The notes under the pieces are model-generated. The model was not told the DNA's origin. It saw only the letters and a list, made by a program, of their open reading frames with translations, and searched no databases. This document shows positions 63,381-64,000 of a DNA stretch of 64,000 nt, in pieces; position 1 is the first letter of the stretch, and every line of letters begins with the position of its first letter. Where the stretch lies: NCBI GenBank assembly GCA_965223435.1, contig CBDCWQ010000022.1, positions 496,001 through 560,000 on the forward strand. Direction: 5' to 3'. Source of the stretch: CBDCWQ01 sp965223435 (GTDB lineage Bacteria; Myxococcota; Kuafuiibacteriia; Kuafuiibacteriales; Kuafuiibacteriaceae). The position numbers and the translations under genes were made by a program.

Positions 63381-63545
63381 TCAGGAGCTTAGCCCAAGGA
63401 ATGTAGTTTCCAAACTTCAGGTTGGGGGCTTCGATGAGGTCCTCCACGGAAGACCGCAGGTTGAGCTCGACCTCGGGAAGGGGGAACACCGCGTGGCGCA
63501 ACTTCGCCGCGGGGGCTAAAATGCCCGAGTAGGTTACTACTCGTT
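63381..63545 (-). pseudogene. IS91-type transposase fragment (third lineage)
   Basis: The minus frame reads TYSGILAPAAKLRHAVFPLP and LKFGNYIPWAKLLKLVWEID then stops. It matches the FHGVLAPAAK ... WAKLLKRV region of the IS91 proteins elsewhere in the window, but is more diverged. Only about 60 codons survive. Nothing else was recognised in 63004-63380. Confidence 0.65.
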
Positions 63546-63628
63546 CGAATAACCGTTATGGATTTCCATGATCCCAGGTCGCTAAACTGTGGGATATGAA
63601 TTATGGGTGAGAGTAGTCGTTATGTACG

Positions 63629-64000
63629 TTGCTCGCGGTCCTGTACGTGGGGTCGATCGCAGGAATATCGGCTTGTTTGCCTACGAACTCTGATGAATTT
63701 CAGAATTCTGACTGTCAAGATGGGATAACAGAGACCCGTGTCCGGTACCACTCTGCTTCGGTGCCAAGGCAAGAGACATGCAACGGGGAGAATCAAACCA
63801 GGATGTGTATGGGTCGAGTTTGGGGCGAATGGAGTGGAATGTTTGTAGAGCCCAGCTGCGAACAAACGACGACCGAAGATGACGAGTGGGTCCCCGACCC
63901 TCCATTGTGTGCCAACACAGATTGCATGGTTGAAAATGAGTCTTTGGTTGAGAATGGGCCCACTTGTAGCGTGCGCGGCACCACCTGCGAAGGTCATGAG
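63629..64000 (+). CDS. Cys-rich lipoprotein, 3' end beyond the window
   Basis: A plus frame opens after a TAG near 63615 with a TTG at 63629 (a GGTGAGAG lies about 15 bases upstream) and stays open to the edge, 124 codons. It starts LLAVLYVGSIAGISAC, a signal peptide with lipobox, then ETRVRYHSASVPRQETCNGE and QTRMCMGRVWGEWSGMFVEP, the repeat type (Tyr-x-x-x-x-Val-P ... Cys ... R-x-C ... W-x-x-W-S-G) of Myxococcota surface proteins. No ATG is present, so the TTG start is an inference. Confidence 0.6.
   Translation, partial: MLAVLYVGSIAGISACLPTNSDEFQNSDCQDGITETRVRYHSASVPRQETCNGENQTRMCMGRVWGEWSGMFVEPSCEQTTTEDDEWVPDPPLCANTDCMVENESLVENGPTCSVRGTTCEGHE

Noticed and set aside
1..64000. CRISPR arrays and cas genes
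   Set aside because: No set of regularly spaced direct repeats of 24-40 bases was seen; the only regular repeats are tRNA arms, RTX/GLUG/delta-60 coding repeats and the short GGGCCC units.

Overview
The window looks like an accessory-rich stretch of a large, moderately GC-rich Gram-negative genome, most likely a Myxococcota/Bradymonadales-type (former deltaproteobacterial) organism. This is inference. It rests on many lipoproteins built from delta-60, GLUG, Sel1 and RTX repeats, on a DxDGDG...DCDD motif, and on insertion sequences of types seen in those lineages. No rRNA or housekeeping operon is present, so the placement is tentative.

Layout. 1-2.1 kb: left-edge large serine recombinase with its small upstream partner gene, cut by the window. 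2.27-4.2 kb: decayed IS21 element. 4.3-8.6 kb: an all-minus-strand tRNA array (about 20 recognisable tRNAs plus several degenerate ones), invaded by a second, internally deleted IS21-type element (4.7-6.3 kb) that separates one tRNA-Ala from the rest. 9-14.7 kb: Sel1 lipoprotein, then two almost identical IS630-type copies in inverted orientation around the ruins of a propeller-like gene. 14.8-20.9 kb: three surface or lipoprotein genes (delta-60, a frameshifted one, GLUG). 21-26.6 kb: a defence/mobile island with a primase-CHC2-DUF3987 gene fused at its end to IS66 transposase sequence, an AIPR protein, a 39-aa mini-gene, an AlbA_2 (Schlafen-type) protein and a PIN-domain remnant. 26.8-30.9 kb: an IS91-type transposase gene cleanly interrupted by a 2.59-kb two-gene serine-recombinase element whose ends can be read from the restored target. 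31.3-37.2 kb: a translationally coupled operon with the end of an SNF2-like helicase, a 46-aa ORF, a RecQ helicase with a phosphoribosyltransferase-like tail, a DprA-like protein (together an RqlH/RqlI or PsyrT/PsyrA pair), a three-Cys-motif partner protein (TcmP) and its Gp37/Gp68 three-Cys partner. 38-43 kb: orphan lipoprotein, a decayed IS91 copy, and a chimeric large gene. 43.3-46.2 kb: FIST sensor plus hybrid histidine kinase. 46.2-50.2 kb: membrane protein and methyltransferase, an RTX-M91 metalloprotease gene with one frameshift, and an LPP20-like lipoprotein. 50-54.4 kb: a lipoprotein and a 1,060-aa exported protein resembling thaumarchaeal S-layer proteins. 54.5-63.6 kb: HEAT protein, a three-gene DDE/AAA transposon, a complete IS66 element, a frameshifted integrase-type transposase and an IS91 scrap. 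The right edge opens a Cys-rich lipoprotein.

The clearest candidates for a distinct biological system are the coupled helicase/RecQ-PRTase/DprA/TcmP/Gp37-68 operon, the tRNA array with degenerate members, and the precisely delimited serine-recombinase element with its conserved partner gene. Many genes are broken, so this is a turnover zone of the genome where functional claims need care.
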